DNA from: Enterococcus florum
GTDB lineage: Bacteria > Bacillota > Bacilli > Lactobacillales > Enterococcaceae
Length of the DNA stretch: 64,000 nt
Direction: 5' to 3'
Assembly: GCF_004309355.1 (NCBI RefSeq)
Contig: NZ_BJCC01000009.1
Location: 62,001 to 126,000, forward strand
Shown here: one piece after another, positions 41,939 to 58,790 of the stretch
Numbering within the stretch: position 1 is the stretch's first letter
Layout of the letters: every line of letters begins with the position of its first letter
Program-made: the position numbers and the translations under genes
The notes under the pieces: model-generated
What the model saw: only the letters and a program-made list of their open reading frames with translations
Database searches by the model: none
Told to the model about the DNA's origin: nothing

Positions 41939-44900
41939 GTGAAAAAGCAAATTTGGAAGCGCTTATCTAAAGCGTGTAAAACGATTATGATTGCTGGGTT
42001 GTTGTTGGGTACAACTGGTCCATTGGTGACGTACGCGGTGGAAGGGAATCTGTCATCGGAGGTTGAAAAAAACGAAATTAGTCAAACCTCTTCAGAAGAA
42101 TTAGAAGAAAACAATCAGAGTTCTAGAAACGGCGATCGTGCGACACATAAAGTAACCGTTTTAGGTACGTCTGATGTTCATGGGCAATTGTGGAACTATT
42201 CTTACGAAGATGACAAAGAAGCCAAAGTTGGATTGGCTCAGGTAAGTACTGCAGTCAAAGAAGCCAGAAAGGCGAACCCTCAAGGAACAGTGCTGATTGA
42301 TAACGGTGACATGGTTCAGGGGACAATATTGACGGATGATCTCTATAACACAAAAGAAGGGTTAAAAGAGCAAAAGCATCCGATGATTGCTGCGATGAAC
42401 TATATGAAATACGATGCGATGGTATTAGGCAATCATGAATTTAATTTTGGTTTGCCGTTGATTGAAAAGATAAGGTCCGAGGCAGACTTCCCGATTTTGT
42501 CAGCCAATACCTATAAAAAAGAAACCAATGATAATTTTGTAGATAGCGTAAAGCTTAAAGAATTAGATTTTAACAATGATGGATCTGCGGATATCAAGGT
42601 AGGGATAATCGGGTTGACAACACCCCATATTCCAAATTGGGATGGGGACAAGGTCGCGGCTTTAACCTTTGAATCCCTAAAAAATGGTGCCGAAAAAGCG
42701 GTGAAGGAATTAGAGAGTCAAGGAGCAGACCTTGTCGTTGCATCTATTCATGCAGGTAGAGAGGATGCTGATCCTGCAGCCGCAGCTGACACTGTGATTC
42801 ATAATGTGCCGGGAATTGATGCCTATCTTTTAGGCCATGATCACCGATCATTTGCGGAAACGGTTCAGGGACCTGACGGAAAAATGATTCCAATCGCTGG
42901 TCCGAAAGATACTGGGACTGAAATGATGCAAATTGATTTAGAGATAGAAGAAGTCAATAATGATTGGGTGGTGAAAAATGCTGCCTCTAAAATTGTAGAT
43001 ACAACCCAATATGAAGCAGATCAAGACTTAAAAGAACTAACAGCGGAGTATCATGAGACAACACGGTCATTTATCGGAGAAAAAATTGGTGTAGCGACTG
43101 GAGATTTTTTACCTGAAGAAGAGATTAAAGGCATTCCGGAAGCTCAATTACAACCGACAGCGATGATATCGCTAATCAATAACGTTCAGCGTTCAGTTAC
43201 GGGCGCGGATTTATCTGCTTCTGCTCTATTTAAAGCGGATAGTCGATTGCCGGCTGGAAATCTGACTTATTCGAATGTCTTTGACATATACAAATATCCA
43301 AATACTTTGGTGAAAGCGAAGATCACAGGAGAAAAACTGCTTGAATATATGGAGAATCAGGCAGCCTATTACAATACTCCCAAACCAGATGATGTAACAC
43401 TGAGCTTCAATCCGGACATTCGAGTTTACAACTATGACATTTTTTCAGGAGTAAACTATTCAATCGATGTTTCAAAACCCATTGGTGAACGTGTGACTGC
43501 GACAATCGATGGTCAACCCGTAGATCTAACCAAAGAGTATTCGATTGCGATTAACAATTATCGTTATGAAGGGTTAGTTACTGCCGGGATTTTGAGTGGG
43601 GATAGTTTGCTATTTAATTCAGATCCGCAAACGCTGCGCGGACTGATTGTTGATTATATTCGAGAAAAAGGAACACTCGATCCGGCAAAGGAATTGGAAG
43701 ACAATTGGGAAGTTGTAGGCACTAATTTTGATCCAACTTGGCGCAATTTGGCGAAAAGGCTGGTCGAAGAGGGGAAATTAACTATTCAATCCTCAGCGGA
43801 TGGAAGAACCCCGAATGTTGTTCCAATTACGAAGACGGCTATTCGACAATTTTTGGATGTTGATGAACAGCCATTTACGATTATGCATACAAACGACATT
43901 CACGGTCGATTAGAAGAAAATGCAGGAAACAGTTCGCTAGGGATGGCAAAATTGAAGACGGTAAAAGAGGCGCTTTCTCCAGTATTGACGATTGATGTTG
44001 GCGATGTATTCCAAGGATTACCGATCTCGAATCATTCTGAAGGACGTCAAATGGCAAAGATTTTGAACGAAGTTGGTTATGATGCGATGGTTGTAGGGAA
44101 TCATGAATTTGATTTTGGTTATGATGTCGCAATGGAGTATAAAGAACTATTAGATTTCCCGATTTTATCTGCCAATACGTATAAAGATGGAGAGCGTTCC
44201 TTTGAACCTTCTGCAGTCGTTGATAAAAACGGAAAAAGGATAGCTATTATTGGGCTGACTACTCCGGAAACAGCAACCAAGACCCATCCTAAAAATGTAG
44301 CGGGTGTGACCTTTGAGGAGCCGCTTGAATCTGCAAAATCAGAAATTGATCGGTTGAGCAGTCAAGGAATTGACCTATATGTGGTTGCAGGACATTTAGG
44401 GATCGATGAAACGACTCCAGAAAAATGGCGTGGGGACTATGTTGCCCAAGAGCTGGACAAGGCTTATACAGATAAAAATATTGTCTTTTTGGATGGACAT
44501 TCTCATACAGAGAGTGAAAAGAAATTCGGGAATGTGCTGTATGCACAAACTGGAAATTATTTAAATAATGTAGGAGAAATAACCATTGATTTTACTGATC
44601 CTAGTAAAAATGAAGGTGTTTTGCACACCTACGCAAGTCTCAGTGGATATGCGGCAGATCCAAATGTTGCAGCGCTTGTTCAAATGGCGAAGGATGAATT
44701 TGATGAAGCAAATAGCGAAGTTGTCGTACCGAACAATTCCGTCTTTTTCAATGGAAAACGAGAACATGTTCGTACTCGAGAGACCAATTTAGGAAATCTG
44801 ATTGGTGATGCGATGTGGTCATACGGACAAGAAGGATTCAGTGAACCGACTGATTTCGCAATGATGAACGGGGGCGGGATTCGTGCGGATATAGAAGCGG

Positions 44901-45817
44901 GACCGATTACCCGTGGACACATTATTGCAGTACTACCATTTGGAAATAGCATCTCTCAAATCAAAGTAAAAGGTTCGCAAGTTAAAGAGATGTTTGAGTA
45001 TTCAGTTCGTTCTGATGCACAAAAAAATGAAGATGGAACAATCATTACCGATGAAAATGGACAACCCTTGTTGGGGGCAAATGGAGGATTCCTCCACATT
45101 TCTAAATCTGTAAAATTTTATTATGATTCCAATAAACGAGGGTCCACAGAAGAACAAGTTGGTGATCGGGTATTGCAAATTGAAATCTATAATCGAGAAA
45201 CAGAAAAATTCGAAAAAATTGACTTGGATCGTACCTACAATATGGCTACCAACGATTTCTTGGCTGCTGGCGGTGATGGATATGACATGCTCGGTGGAGC
45301 TCGTGAAGAAGGGCCTTCTCTGGACAGTGTGTTGATTAATTATTTACAGAGTGCCACCAAACTTCGTGTACTTCATCCAGGTGAATTGGATTTAAATGAT
45401 TATAAAGAGGAACTGCCTCAAGATCGGATCATTCCGATTTCAGAAGCCAAATTTAACGAAATGAACAAACCAACTCCTGAACCAGGTAAAGACGGTCAAG
45501 ATGGTGAGGACGGAAAAGATGGTGAGGACGGAAAAGACGGTCAAGATGGAGACAAAGGTGATAAAGGAGATAAGGGTGATCAGGGAAATACAGGAAACAC
45601 AGGAAATACAGGAAATACAGGAGCTGCTGGAACTGCTGGGGGAAACAGTCAAACCTCTAATGGAACGACGAGAACAGTTCAACAGGGAACAACCTCATCA
45701 GCAAAGAGTTTTCCAAATACAGGTGAAAAAATCACCAGTTATGGTTCAGCGGGATTACTATTAATTGCCGGATCCTTTACAGTTTGGTTTATTCGCCGTA
45801 AAAGAAACGTCTCTTAA
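41939..45817 (+). CDS. Cell-wall-anchored tandem 5'-nucleotidase / cyclic phosphodiesterase
   Basis: A 1292-residue surface protein starting at GTG 41939 after GGAGGG. A signal peptide (about residues 1-34, KTIMIAGLLLGTTGP) is followed by two complete repeats of metallophosphatase plus 5'-nucleotidase C domain. The first has SDVHGQLWN (79-87) and GNHEFNFG, the second NDIHGRL (about 653) and GNHEFDFG. A collagen-like stalk of Gly-X-Y repeats (GKDGQDGEDGKDGEDG and more, about 1183-1235) precedes the sortase signal FPNTG (1258-1262), a hydrophobic helix and RRKRNVS. The family hydrolyses extracellular nucleotides and 2',3'-cyclic nucleotides, which can feed purine uptake or form immunosuppressive adenosine. 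Confidence 0.92.
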   Translation: MKKQIWKRLSKACKTIMIAGLLLGTTGPLVTYAVEGNLSSEVEKNEISQTSSEELEENNQSSRNGDRATHKVTVLGTSDVHGQLWNYSYEDDKEAKVGLAQVSTAVKEARKANPQGTVLIDNGDMVQGTILTDDLYNTKEGLKEQKHPMIAAMNYMKYDAMVLGNHEFNFGLPLIEKIRSEADFPILSANTYKKETNDNFVDSVKLKELDFNNDGSADIKVGIIGLTTPHIPNWDGDKVAALTFESLKNGAEKAVKELESQGADLVVASIHAGREDADPAAAADTVIHNVPGIDAYLLGHDHRSFAETVQGPDGKMIPIAGPKDTGTEMMQIDLEIEEVNNDWVVKNAASKIVDTTQYEADQDLKELTAEYHETTRSFIGEKIGVATGDFLPEEEIKGIPEAQLQPTAMISLINNVQRSVTGADLSASALFKADSRLPAGNLTYSNVFDIYKYPNTLVKAKITGEKLLEYMENQAAYYNTPKPDDVTLSFNPDIRVYNYDIFSGVNYSIDVSKPIGERVTATIDGQPVDLTKEYSIAINNYRYEGLVTAGILSGDSLLFNSDPQTLRGLIVDYIREKGTLDPAKELEDNWEVVGTNFDPTWRNLAKRLVEEGKLTIQSSADGRTPNVVPITKTAIRQFLDVDEQPFTIMHTNDIHGRLEENAGNSSLGMAKLKTVKEALSPVLTIDVGDVFQGLPISNHSEGRQMAKILNEVGYDAMVVGNHEFDFGYDVAMEYKELLDFPILSANTYKDGERSFEPSAVVDKNGKRIAIIGLTTPETATKTHPKNVAGVTFEEPLESAKSEIDRLSSQGIDLYVVAGHLGIDETTPEKWRGDYVAQELDKAYTDKNIVFLDGHSHTESEKKFGNVLYAQTGNYLNNVGEITIDFTDPSKNEGVLHTYASLSGYAADPNVAALVQMAKDEFDEANSEVVVPNNSVFFNGKREHVRTRETNLGNLIGDAMWSYGQEGFSEPTDFAMMNGGGIRADIEAGPITRGHIIAVLPFGNSISQIKVKGSQVKEMFEYSVRSDAQKNEDGTIITDENGQPLLGANGGFLHISKSVKFYYDSNKRGSTEEQVGDRVLQIEIYNRETEKFEKIDLDRTYNMATNDFLAAGGDGYDMLGGAREEGPSLDSVLINYLQSATKLRVLHPGELDLNDYKEELPQDRIIPISEAKFNEMNKPTPEPGKDGQDGEDGKDGEDGKDGQDGDKGDKGDKGDQGNTGNTGNTGNTGAAGTAGGNSQTSNGTTRTVQQGTTSSAKSFPNTGEKITSYGSAGLLLIAGSFTVWFIRRKRNVS
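45484..45645 (+). repeat. Collagen-like Gly-X-Y coding repeats
   Basis: Short 9- to 12-base units (ggtgaggacggaaaagat, then ggaaatacag) are repeated in tandem, coding GKDGEDG-type and then GNTGNTG-type triplets. Such tracts change length easily by slippage, giving allele-length variation in the stalk. Confidence 0.8.
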
Positions 45818-45826
45818 TTGACCTGA

Positions 45827-45863
45827 AATAGAGGAGAATCCGAACGATTCTCCTCTATTTTTT
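45827..45863 (+). terminator. Terminator of the surface nucleotidase gene
   Basis: A 14-bp perfect stem AATAGAGGAGAATC / GATTCTCCTCTATT with a 5-base loop and a T run. Confidence 0.92.
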
Positions 45864-45944
45864 ATGGGTTTGAAGAGAAACCTACCCAAATGGGGAAAAA
45901 TGAGCGATAATTGGACATAATAGTCAAGAAACGGATGTGACATT

Positions 45945-47339
45945 TTGGAAGAACAGAAAAATCAGGCAGAAACTAGAATTGAAAAGGATTCGATGGGGGA
46001 GATCGAGGTACCTGTCAATGCTTTGTGGGGCGCACAAACCGAGCGCAGTCGTCAAAATTTTAAAATTGGCGGGGAGAAGATGCCTCCAGAATTGGTGGAA
46101 GCGCTGGTTTTGGTCAAAAAAATGGCGGCAATCGCCAATCAGGAGACTGGAAAGCTGTCGAAAGAAAAGGCCAATGCTATCAAAAGTGCTGCCCAGCAAT
46201 TGCTGGATGAACCACAATGGGAAGCGTTTCCCTTGGTTGTTTGGCAAACCGGCAGCGGGACACAAAGCAATATGAATACCAATGAGGTTATTGCCCATTT
46301 AGCCAGCAATGAGAGGATCGATATCCATCCCAATGATGATGTGAACATGTCGCAAAGCTCAAACGATGTATTTCCAACGGCAATCCATATTGCCAGTACC
46401 TTAGCGATCGAAAAAAACCTACTGCCGCAACTGGACAAGATGATCGTGGCGTTGAAGCAACTGGAAGAGGCGAATCAATCGATCATTAAGATCGGACGAA
46501 CACACCTGCAGGATGCCACACCAGTGACTTTTTCACAGGAAATCAGCGGATGGCGTGCAGGTTTGGAACACAACAAACGTATGTTGATTGACAGCTTGGC
46601 AGAGCTGAAGCAATTGGCCATTGGCGGAACAGCTGTTGGCACCGGGTTGAATGCCACAGAAGCTTATGAGCAAACCTTTTTGTCCGCATTACAAAAAGAA
46701 ACAGGGGTCCATTTTATCGGAGATCCCAATAAATTCCATGCGTTGGCTAATCGGGATGCAGTGGTTTTTGTCAGCGGGGCGTTGAAGGCATTAGCCGCGA
46801 ACTGTATGAAAATGGCGAATGATATTCGCTGGTTAGCTAGCGGTCCTCGCAGTGGATTAGGAGAGATTACGATTCCTGCCAATGAACCGGGAAGCTCAAT
46901 CATGCCTGGAAAGGTGAATCCTACTCAATGCGAGGCTTTATCGATGGTCGCTGTACAGGTAATGGGCAATGATACAGCAATCGGGATCGCGGCTTCACAA
47001 GGAAATTTTGAATTGAACGTCTACCTGCCGTTAATTGCTTTTGATCTTTTACAAAGCATTCGGTTGTTAAGCGATAGTTTAGATTCCTTTACAGAGAAAT
47101 GCTTGAAGGGATTGAAGGTGAATGAAGAACGGATGGCTGAATTACTTTCACGCTCATTGATGCTGGTGACGGCTTTAAATACCCATATCGGATATGACAA
47201 AGGAGCTGAAATTGCCAAGAAGGCGTTCAATGAGGGAACTACGTTAAAAGAAGCCGCATTAAATTTAGGATATGTCACAGAGGATGACTATGAGCGATGG
47301 GTACGACCTGAAAAAATGATTGGAGGAAAGAAGGCATGA
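45945..47339 (+). CDS. fumC: Class II fumarate hydratase
   Basis: A 464-residue enzyme of the fumarase/aspartase superfamily: GSGTQSNMNTNEV, HPNDDVNMSQSSNDVFPTA, GRTHLQDATPV and the signature GSSIMPGKVNP. It interconverts fumarate and malate. A TTG start at 45945 is taken because the conserved N-terminus (RIEKDSMGEIEVP) lies downstream of it; the alternative ATG at 45993 would cut into that block. The ribosome site is weak. It overlaps the malic enzyme gene. Confidence 0.93.
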   Translation: MEEQKNQAETRIEKDSMGEIEVPVNALWGAQTERSRQNFKIGGEKMPPELVEALVLVKKMAAIANQETGKLSKEKANAIKSAAQQLLDEPQWEAFPLVVWQTGSGTQSNMNTNEVIAHLASNERIDIHPNDDVNMSQSSNDVFPTAIHIASTLAIEKNLLPQLDKMIVALKQLEEANQSIIKIGRTHLQDATPVTFSQEISGWRAGLEHNKRMLIDSLAELKQLAIGGTAVGTGLNATEAYEQTFLSALQKETGVHFIGDPNKFHALANRDAVVFVSGALKALAANCMKMANDIRWLASGPRSGLGEITIPANEPGSSIMPGKVNPTQCEALSMVAVQVMGNDTAIGIAASQGNFELNVYLPLIAFDLLQSIRLLSDSLDSFTEKCLKGLKVNEERMAELLSRSLMLVTALNTHIGYDKGAEIAKKAFNEGTTLKEAALNLGYVTEDDYERWVRPEKMIGGKKA

Positions 47340-48505
47340 CGATTTATCAAGAGGCGTTACAAGCACATGAACAGTGGAAGGGGAAAATCGGTGTAGAATC
47401 CAAAGCCAGAGTCCATGATCGCCATGATCTATCTCTTGCTTATACACCAGGTGTTGCAGAACCATGCCGAGAAATCCAGAAGGATAAAGAGAATGCATAT
47501 AAGTACACGTGGAAAGGCAATAGTGTGGCTGTAGTCACTGACGGAACGGCTGTATTAGGGCTAGGAGACATTGGACCTGAAGCAGCTTTGCCAGTCATGG
47601 AAGGCAAAGCATTATTGTTCAAAGAATTTGCAGGGATTGATGCTGTTCCGATCTGTTTGGATACCAAGGATCCGAAAGAAATCGTTCAGATCGTTAAAGC
47701 ATTGGCACCAACGTTTGGCGGCATCAACTTGGAGGATATCAGTGCACCGCGCTGTGTCGAAATTGAACGTGCGTTGATTGAAGCGTTGGACATCCCAGTC
47801 TTTCATGACGATCAGCATGGTACAGCAGTCACTGTAACAGCAGCACTGATCAACGCGCTAAAGCTAGTGAAGAAAACGCCAGAAGAATTAAAGGTGGTCA
47901 TTTCAGGGACAGGCGCGGCAGGCAGTGCAATCATCCATATGCTGGTGGACTTAGGAATCAAAACGATTTTTGCCTTTAATAAACACGGGTCTCTTCATGC
48001 GTCGATGGAGGATGCAACGTTTGTAGAAAAGGAGATTCTGTCAATGATCGAGCCCAAAAACTTTACAGGGACGATGGCAGAAGCTTTTGAGGGAGCAGAC
48101 GTCTTTATTGGCGTGTCTGCGCCTAATCTAGTGACCAAAGAGATGGTTGCTTCAATGAATGCACAAAGCATTGTCTTTTCAATGGCAAATCCAGAGCCGG
48201 AAATCAACTACCATGACGCTTTGGCCGGCGGTGCTGCAGTGGTTGGAACGGGACGTTCCGACTTTCCTAATCAAATCAACAATGTATTGGCTTTTCCAGG
48301 AATCTTTCGAGGAGCCTTAACTGCAAAGGCAACGAAGATCACACCGGCGATGCAGTTAACTGCTGCTCACGCGATCGCAGATGCTGTGCCAGAAGAACGG
48401 CTGGCATCAGACTATATCATCCCTTCAGTCTTTGACAAAGCGGTCGTTGACGCGATCACTTTAAAGGTAGCAGAAATGGCCAGAAAAGAAGGTGTAATCC
48501 GTTAA
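47336..48505 (+). CDS. Malic enzyme (oxaloacetate-decarboxylating malate dehydrogenase)
   Basis: A 389-residue short-form malic enzyme with [15 protein letters not shown], the catalytic lysine region [18 protein letters not shown], metal-binding EDISAPRC and [10 protein letters not shown], and the nucleotide-binding [13 protein letters not shown]. It converts malate to pyruvate and CO2, reducing NAD(P). Its start overlaps the fumC stop (ATGA), so a fumarate-to-malate-to-pyruvate route is encoded as one unit. No malate transporter or MaeKR regulator is next to it. Cofactor preference is not decided. Confidence 0.92.
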   Translation: MTIYQEALQAHEQWKGKIGVESKARVHDRHDLSLAYTPGVAEPCREIQKDKENAYKYTWKGNSVAVVTDGTAVLGLGDIGPEAALPVMEGKALLFKEFAGIDAVPICLDTKDPKEIVQIVKALAPTFGGINLEDISAPRCVEIERALIEALDIPVFHDDQHGTAVTVTAALINALKLVKKTPEELKVVISGTGAAGSAIIHMLVDLGIKTIFAFNKHGSLHASMEDATFVEKEILSMIEPKNFTGTMAEAFEGADVFIGVSAPNLVTKEMVASMNAQSIVFSMANPEPEINYHDALAGGAAVVGTGRSDFPNQINNVLAFPGIFRGALTAKATKITPAMQLTAAHAIADAVPEERLASDYIIPSVFDKAVVDAITLKVAEMARKEGVIR

Positions 48506-48543
48506 GGAAACCTGCAAAAATCTCCTACCGTTATATAAAATTG

Positions 48544-50631
<2,088 letters not shown>

Positions 50632-50639
50632 TGTTGTAA

Positions 50640-50670
50640 GGAGAAGCCGAAGCTCGGACTTCTCCTTTTT
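50640..50670 (+). terminator. metG terminator
   Basis: GGAGAAG / CTTCTCC stem followed by T6. Confidence 0.88.
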
Positions 50671-50689
50671 TGAAGAGAATTTGAAAAAG

Positions 50690-50708
50690 TTGTAAATGAA
50701 TTTTACAA
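50690..50708. promoter_or_regulatory. TTGTAAA palindrome, likely RpiR operator of the bgl operon
   Basis: TTGTAAA and TTTACAA flank five bases, a perfect dyad immediately upstream of the -35 box. The same half-site occurs four times between the rpiR-type gene and the GH4 gene. Confidence 0.7.
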
Positions 50709-50715
50709 AAAAGCG

Positions 50716-50744
50716 TTGACAGCGTTTTCTTCATTTGTTAAGAT
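50716..50744 (+). promoter_or_regulatory. bgl operon promoter 1 with cre-like site
   Basis: TTGACA (50716-50721), 17-bp spacer, TAAGAT (50739-50744). TGACAGCGTTTTCT (50717-50730) matches the catabolite-responsive element pattern TGWNANCGNTNWCA except at the last base and overlaps the -35, a repressing position for CcpA. Confidence 0.75.
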
Positions 50745-50770
50745 TATTTTGAATTCAATAGACCACTGAT

Positions 50771-50850
50771 GGATAGTGATTGTTTCAATACAAGCTAAAC
50801 CTGATGACGTAAGACAAGTTTTATTTGTCGTGCGTTCGTCGGGTTTTTTT
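50771..50850 (+). promoter_or_regulatory. Ribonucleic antiterminator (RAT) and overlapping terminator
   Basis: GGATAGTGATTG...CAAGCTAAACCT (50771-50802) fits the BglG/LicT RAT pattern. Its 3' end (AACCTGATGA) pairs with the left-hand complement TCGTCGGGTT to form a terminator with an internal GACAA/TTGTC hairpin and T7. The two structures exclude each other, the classical antitermination switch. Confidence 0.85.
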
Positions 50851-50882
50851 GCGTGCTGAAAGAAGGAGGAATTAAAGAAGCG

Positions 50883-50912
50883 TTGACAGCCGTTGCAATA
50901 ACCATCTATCAT
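50883..50912 (+). promoter_or_regulatory. Possible second promoter after the bgl terminator
   Basis: GCGTTGACAGC of promoter 1 is repeated here: TTGACA (50883-50888), 18-bp spacer, TATCAT (50907-50912). It would bypass the terminator and give basal antiterminator synthesis. Confidence 0.6.
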
Positions 50913-50971
50913 TTTAACTGAGAGAAAATTTATTTTCTTCAGCGTTTCGCGCGGAACGGAGGAACCACTGC

Positions 50972-53735
<2,764 letters not shown>

Positions 53736-53743
53736 ATGCATTT

Positions 53744-53770
53744 AAAAAGGAGGGACACGCCCTCCTTTTT
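53744..53770. terminator. Bidirectional terminator
   Basis: AAAAAGGAGGG / CCCTCCTTTTT with a 5-base loop, between bglP and the convergent rpiR-type gene. Confidence 0.92.
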
Positions 53771-54686
53771 AATTCGGCCGAAAGGATTCGGAAAATTGCA
53801 GACGAAATTCTGGTGATTCTTCCATGATCTCAGAGCTGGTTTTTCGTGTATCCACGGTCTCGCCGATAGCAATCAGGTGATTGAGATTATAGGAATAATC
53901 TTCAGCAAACACGCAACTGTATAAGACATCCAGCAAATAGGAAATCGACGTATTGATCGTAAAATTCCCAATTTTGGAATACAAACGTTCACGAGTGGTC
54001 AGACGCAAGACAGCATTGCTGAGTGCAGCCAGAGTATTGTCTCCGATACTGGTCAATCCGATGAAAGGAATCTTGCGCTGCTTCAGAATGTCCGCAGTTT
54101 GCAGGATCATTTCATTTTCGCCAGTGTAGGAAATCAAAATACAGCAATCATTTTTCTGACAATTGAAGGCCTCATAGGCAGTTTCGTAAAGTGTTTGGCA
54201 AGGGGTAACGTTTTTCCCGATCCGCCGCATCTTTAATGCAAAATCTTGGGAGATCAATGTGTTCGCGTTGCTGCCGAAAACTTTGATTTGATTGGCCTTT
54301 AATACCAGTTGTTTGGCTGCTTGCAGGTTATCGTGGTCCAGCAAACTCAAGGTATCATCGATCGTCGTTCGTTCCAAGGTAGCGACTTTATTGGCGATCG
54401 TCATTAATCCGTCGGTAGCTAAAAAGGGGAGATTGGCATCTACACGGTCGAAGTAGGTTTGCAGATAGGTCTGCTCCTCAAGAAATGCGGCCTTTAGTTC
54501 AACCCACCCATTGAAGCCCAGTTTTTTTGATACTCGAATCAGCGTAGAGGGGTGGACGAAAGTTTCCTGAGCGATCTCCTTGATCGTCAGTTCTTGGATC
54601 GCTAAATTCTTATCCAAAATAAATTCGACTAGAGTGGTTTCGGCCGCAGAGAAATCGGTTTGTTTCATTTTTTCACTGATTAACAT
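53769..54686 (-). CDS. MurR/RpiR-family transcriptional regulator
   Basis: A 305-residue protein with an N-terminal HTH_6 domain (residues 1-80; LTIKEIAQETFVHPSTLIRV, SKKLGFNGWVELKAAF) and a C-terminal SIS phosphosugar-binding domain (about 125-260; IKVFGSNANTLISQDF, CCILISYTGENEMILQ). It lies between, and opposite to, the licT-bglP operon and the glucosidase genes. TTGTAAA-type half-sites near both target promoters fit it as a phospho-glucoside-responsive regulator. Confidence 0.9.
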   Translation of the reverse strand: MLISEKMKQTDFSAAETTLVEFILDKNLAIQELTIKEIAQETFVHPSTLIRVSKKLGFNGWVELKAAFLEEQTYLQTYFDRVDANLPFLATDGLMTIANKVATLERTTIDDTLSLLDHDNLQAAKQLVLKANQIKVFGSNANTLISQDFALKMRRIGKNVTPCQTLYETAYEAFNCQKNDCCILISYTGENEMILQTADILKQRKIPFIGLTSIGDNTLAALSNAVLRLTTRERLYSKIGNFTINTSISYLLDVLYSCVFAEDYSYNLNHLIAIGETVDTRKTSSEIMEESPEFRLQFSESFRPN

Positions 54687-54702
54687 ATTAAAGGGCCTCC
54701 TT

Positions 54703-54816
54703 TTTACAAATTATTTAAGTCTATTGTAAATGAAAAGCTGTCATTATGATAGCGCTTTTCTCAAAAAGAGAAACGTATTTTACAAATTAGCAAAGAAGTT
54801 TGCGAATATTTGTAAA
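54703..54816. promoter_or_regulatory. Divergent control region with four TTTACAA/TTGTAAA half-sites
   Basis: Half-sites are TTTACAA (54703), TTGTAAA (54724), TTTACAA (54779) and TTGTAAA (54810), arranged as two outward-facing pairs. AGCGTTTTCT at 54832-54841 repeats ten bases of the cre-like site at bgl promoter 1. Confidence 0.65.
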
Positions 54817-54904
54817 TCAAACTGCAATCGAAGCGTTTTCTATTGTTTTAAAAGTTTACGTATCTGATAATAATAATGTAAATAAAAACGAAGGAGACGA
54901 TTCA

Positions 54905-57740
<2,836 letters not shown>

Positions 57741-57743
57741 ATC

Positions 57744-57787
57744 AAAAAAACAAGTCTGGCGAATCGCTCGCTAGACTTGTTTTTTTG
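57744..57787. terminator. Bidirectional terminator
   Basis: AAACAAGTCT.GCGA pairs with TCGC.AGACTTGTTT, with A7 and T7 flanks. Confidence 0.92.
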
Positions 57788-57791
57788 GTGT

Positions 57792-58319
57792 TTAAACATT
57801 CGTTAGTATCCTTCTTTTTTTAGCTGTCTCGATCTGTTTAAGCCGCTGAGTGACAACTGGTTCTAACTTTTGAGGAGCGATCAAATTGATCGTTTTTATA
57901 CTGTAGTCTGCCGAAACGATCGCATGACCGCGCATATGGCCTGCAGCGATCGCTTGTGCAAATGTACGGGCTGCATATTTGCTTCGTTCTGAAACAGATT
58001 CTTTCGCCAGTTGATTGGCCAGAAAACCCGCTTGGCGCATCTCGTAAGCAGAACAGGTTCTAGCGATGCGCTGCTCGAAAACGATTATTGCTTGCTGAAT
58101 ACGAGGATCCTCTGCCAAATGAGAATCAAGGTGAATCAGAAACGATGACGCTTGCTCCAACGCCCAAATAGCCAAGGAACGATGAGGTAGCTTCTCTAAA
58201 ACCTGCTCTAGTTCAAGGCGCAACGCAACATCGTCTTGTATCTTGATTTTACATGGCGAGGGCAAGCTTGGACGATGCTGTTGTTCATGGGTATTCCAAG
58301 AATAAATGCGGGGATCCAT
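57792..58319 (-). CDS. Imm-5-like putative immunity protein
   Basis: A 175-residue helical protein. The middle and end (ALRLELEQVLEKLPHRSLAI, ARTFAQAIAAGHMRGHAIVS, ADYSIKTINLI) resemble Imm-5-type proteins, with Ala-rich helices and a GH-x3-H element. Such domains are often found beside toxins of polymorphic systems, but no toxin is seen here. The following 101-residue membrane protein gene lies 12 bases upstream on the same strand, so they may form a pair. The call is tentative. Confidence 0.55.
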   Translation of the reverse strand: MDPRIYSWNTHEQQHRPSLPSPCKIKIQDDVALRLELEQVLEKLPHRSLAIWALEQASSFLIHLDSHLAEDPRIQQAIIVFEQRIARTCSAYEMRQAGFLANQLAKESVSERSKYAARTFAQAIAAGHMRGHAIVSADYSIKTINLIAPQKLEPVVTQRLKQIETAKKRRILTNV

Positions 58320-58331
58320 CGTCGTGCCTCC

Positions 58332-58637
58332 TTAATAGCCTGAAAAAACCAGGTCATTGATGCCAAAAAGATTTAATCCATATAAAAACAATACAATTCC
58401 ATTGATGAGCAGAGAAACAACGATAAGCCCAAAGCGAATCGACAAATACGAATAGCCTTCAGGACGAAAACCAGCATATCTTTTCCCATGATAACCGACT
58501 GTAAGAAAAAAGAGCAGGAGAGTCATCACAAGCTGGAAAATGAAACCGATCAGATAGATGAAAGAACCAGGATGATTGAGTTGGAGATAATAGCCGCCCA
58601 AAGTCAGAGCGTCGATCAATAATGCAAATACTGGCAT
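58332..58637 (-). CDS. Small membrane protein (101 aa)
   Basis: Three hydrophobic helices (VFALLIDALTLGGYYL, FIYLIGFIFQLVMTLLLFFL, FGLIVVSLLINGIVLFLYGL) with a short polar stretch (GYHGKRYAGFRPEGYSY) between helices two and three. AAAGGA lies upstream. It precedes the Imm-5-like gene on the same strand. No family recognised. Confidence 0.65.
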   Translation of the reverse strand: MPVFALLIDALTLGGYYLQLNHPGSFIYLIGFIFQLVMTLLLFFLTVGYHGKRYAGFRPEGYSYLSIRFGLIVVSLLINGIVLFLYGLNLFGINDLVFSGY

Positions 58638-58790
58638 AAAGACACATCCTTTTGGTGGAGTATATCAAAGTTCATTGTATTTGAAAAATAGTTTGCGAAA
58701 AAGATTTAAATGTAACCATTCGCACTACAACGATTAGAAACAAAAAAACTGATCGAAGGATCGACCAGTAGAGCAGCATAAAAGCAGATC

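Noticed and set aside
45484-45645. CRISPR-like short repeats
   Set aside because: The repeats are 9-12 bases, contiguous and in frame in a coding sequence; there are no spacers or cas genes in the window.
45501-45764. 87-codon frame with EIRVIREIQETQEIQEIQEL-like repeats
   Set aside because: It is the out-of-frame shadow of the collagen-like repeats of the surface nucleotidase.
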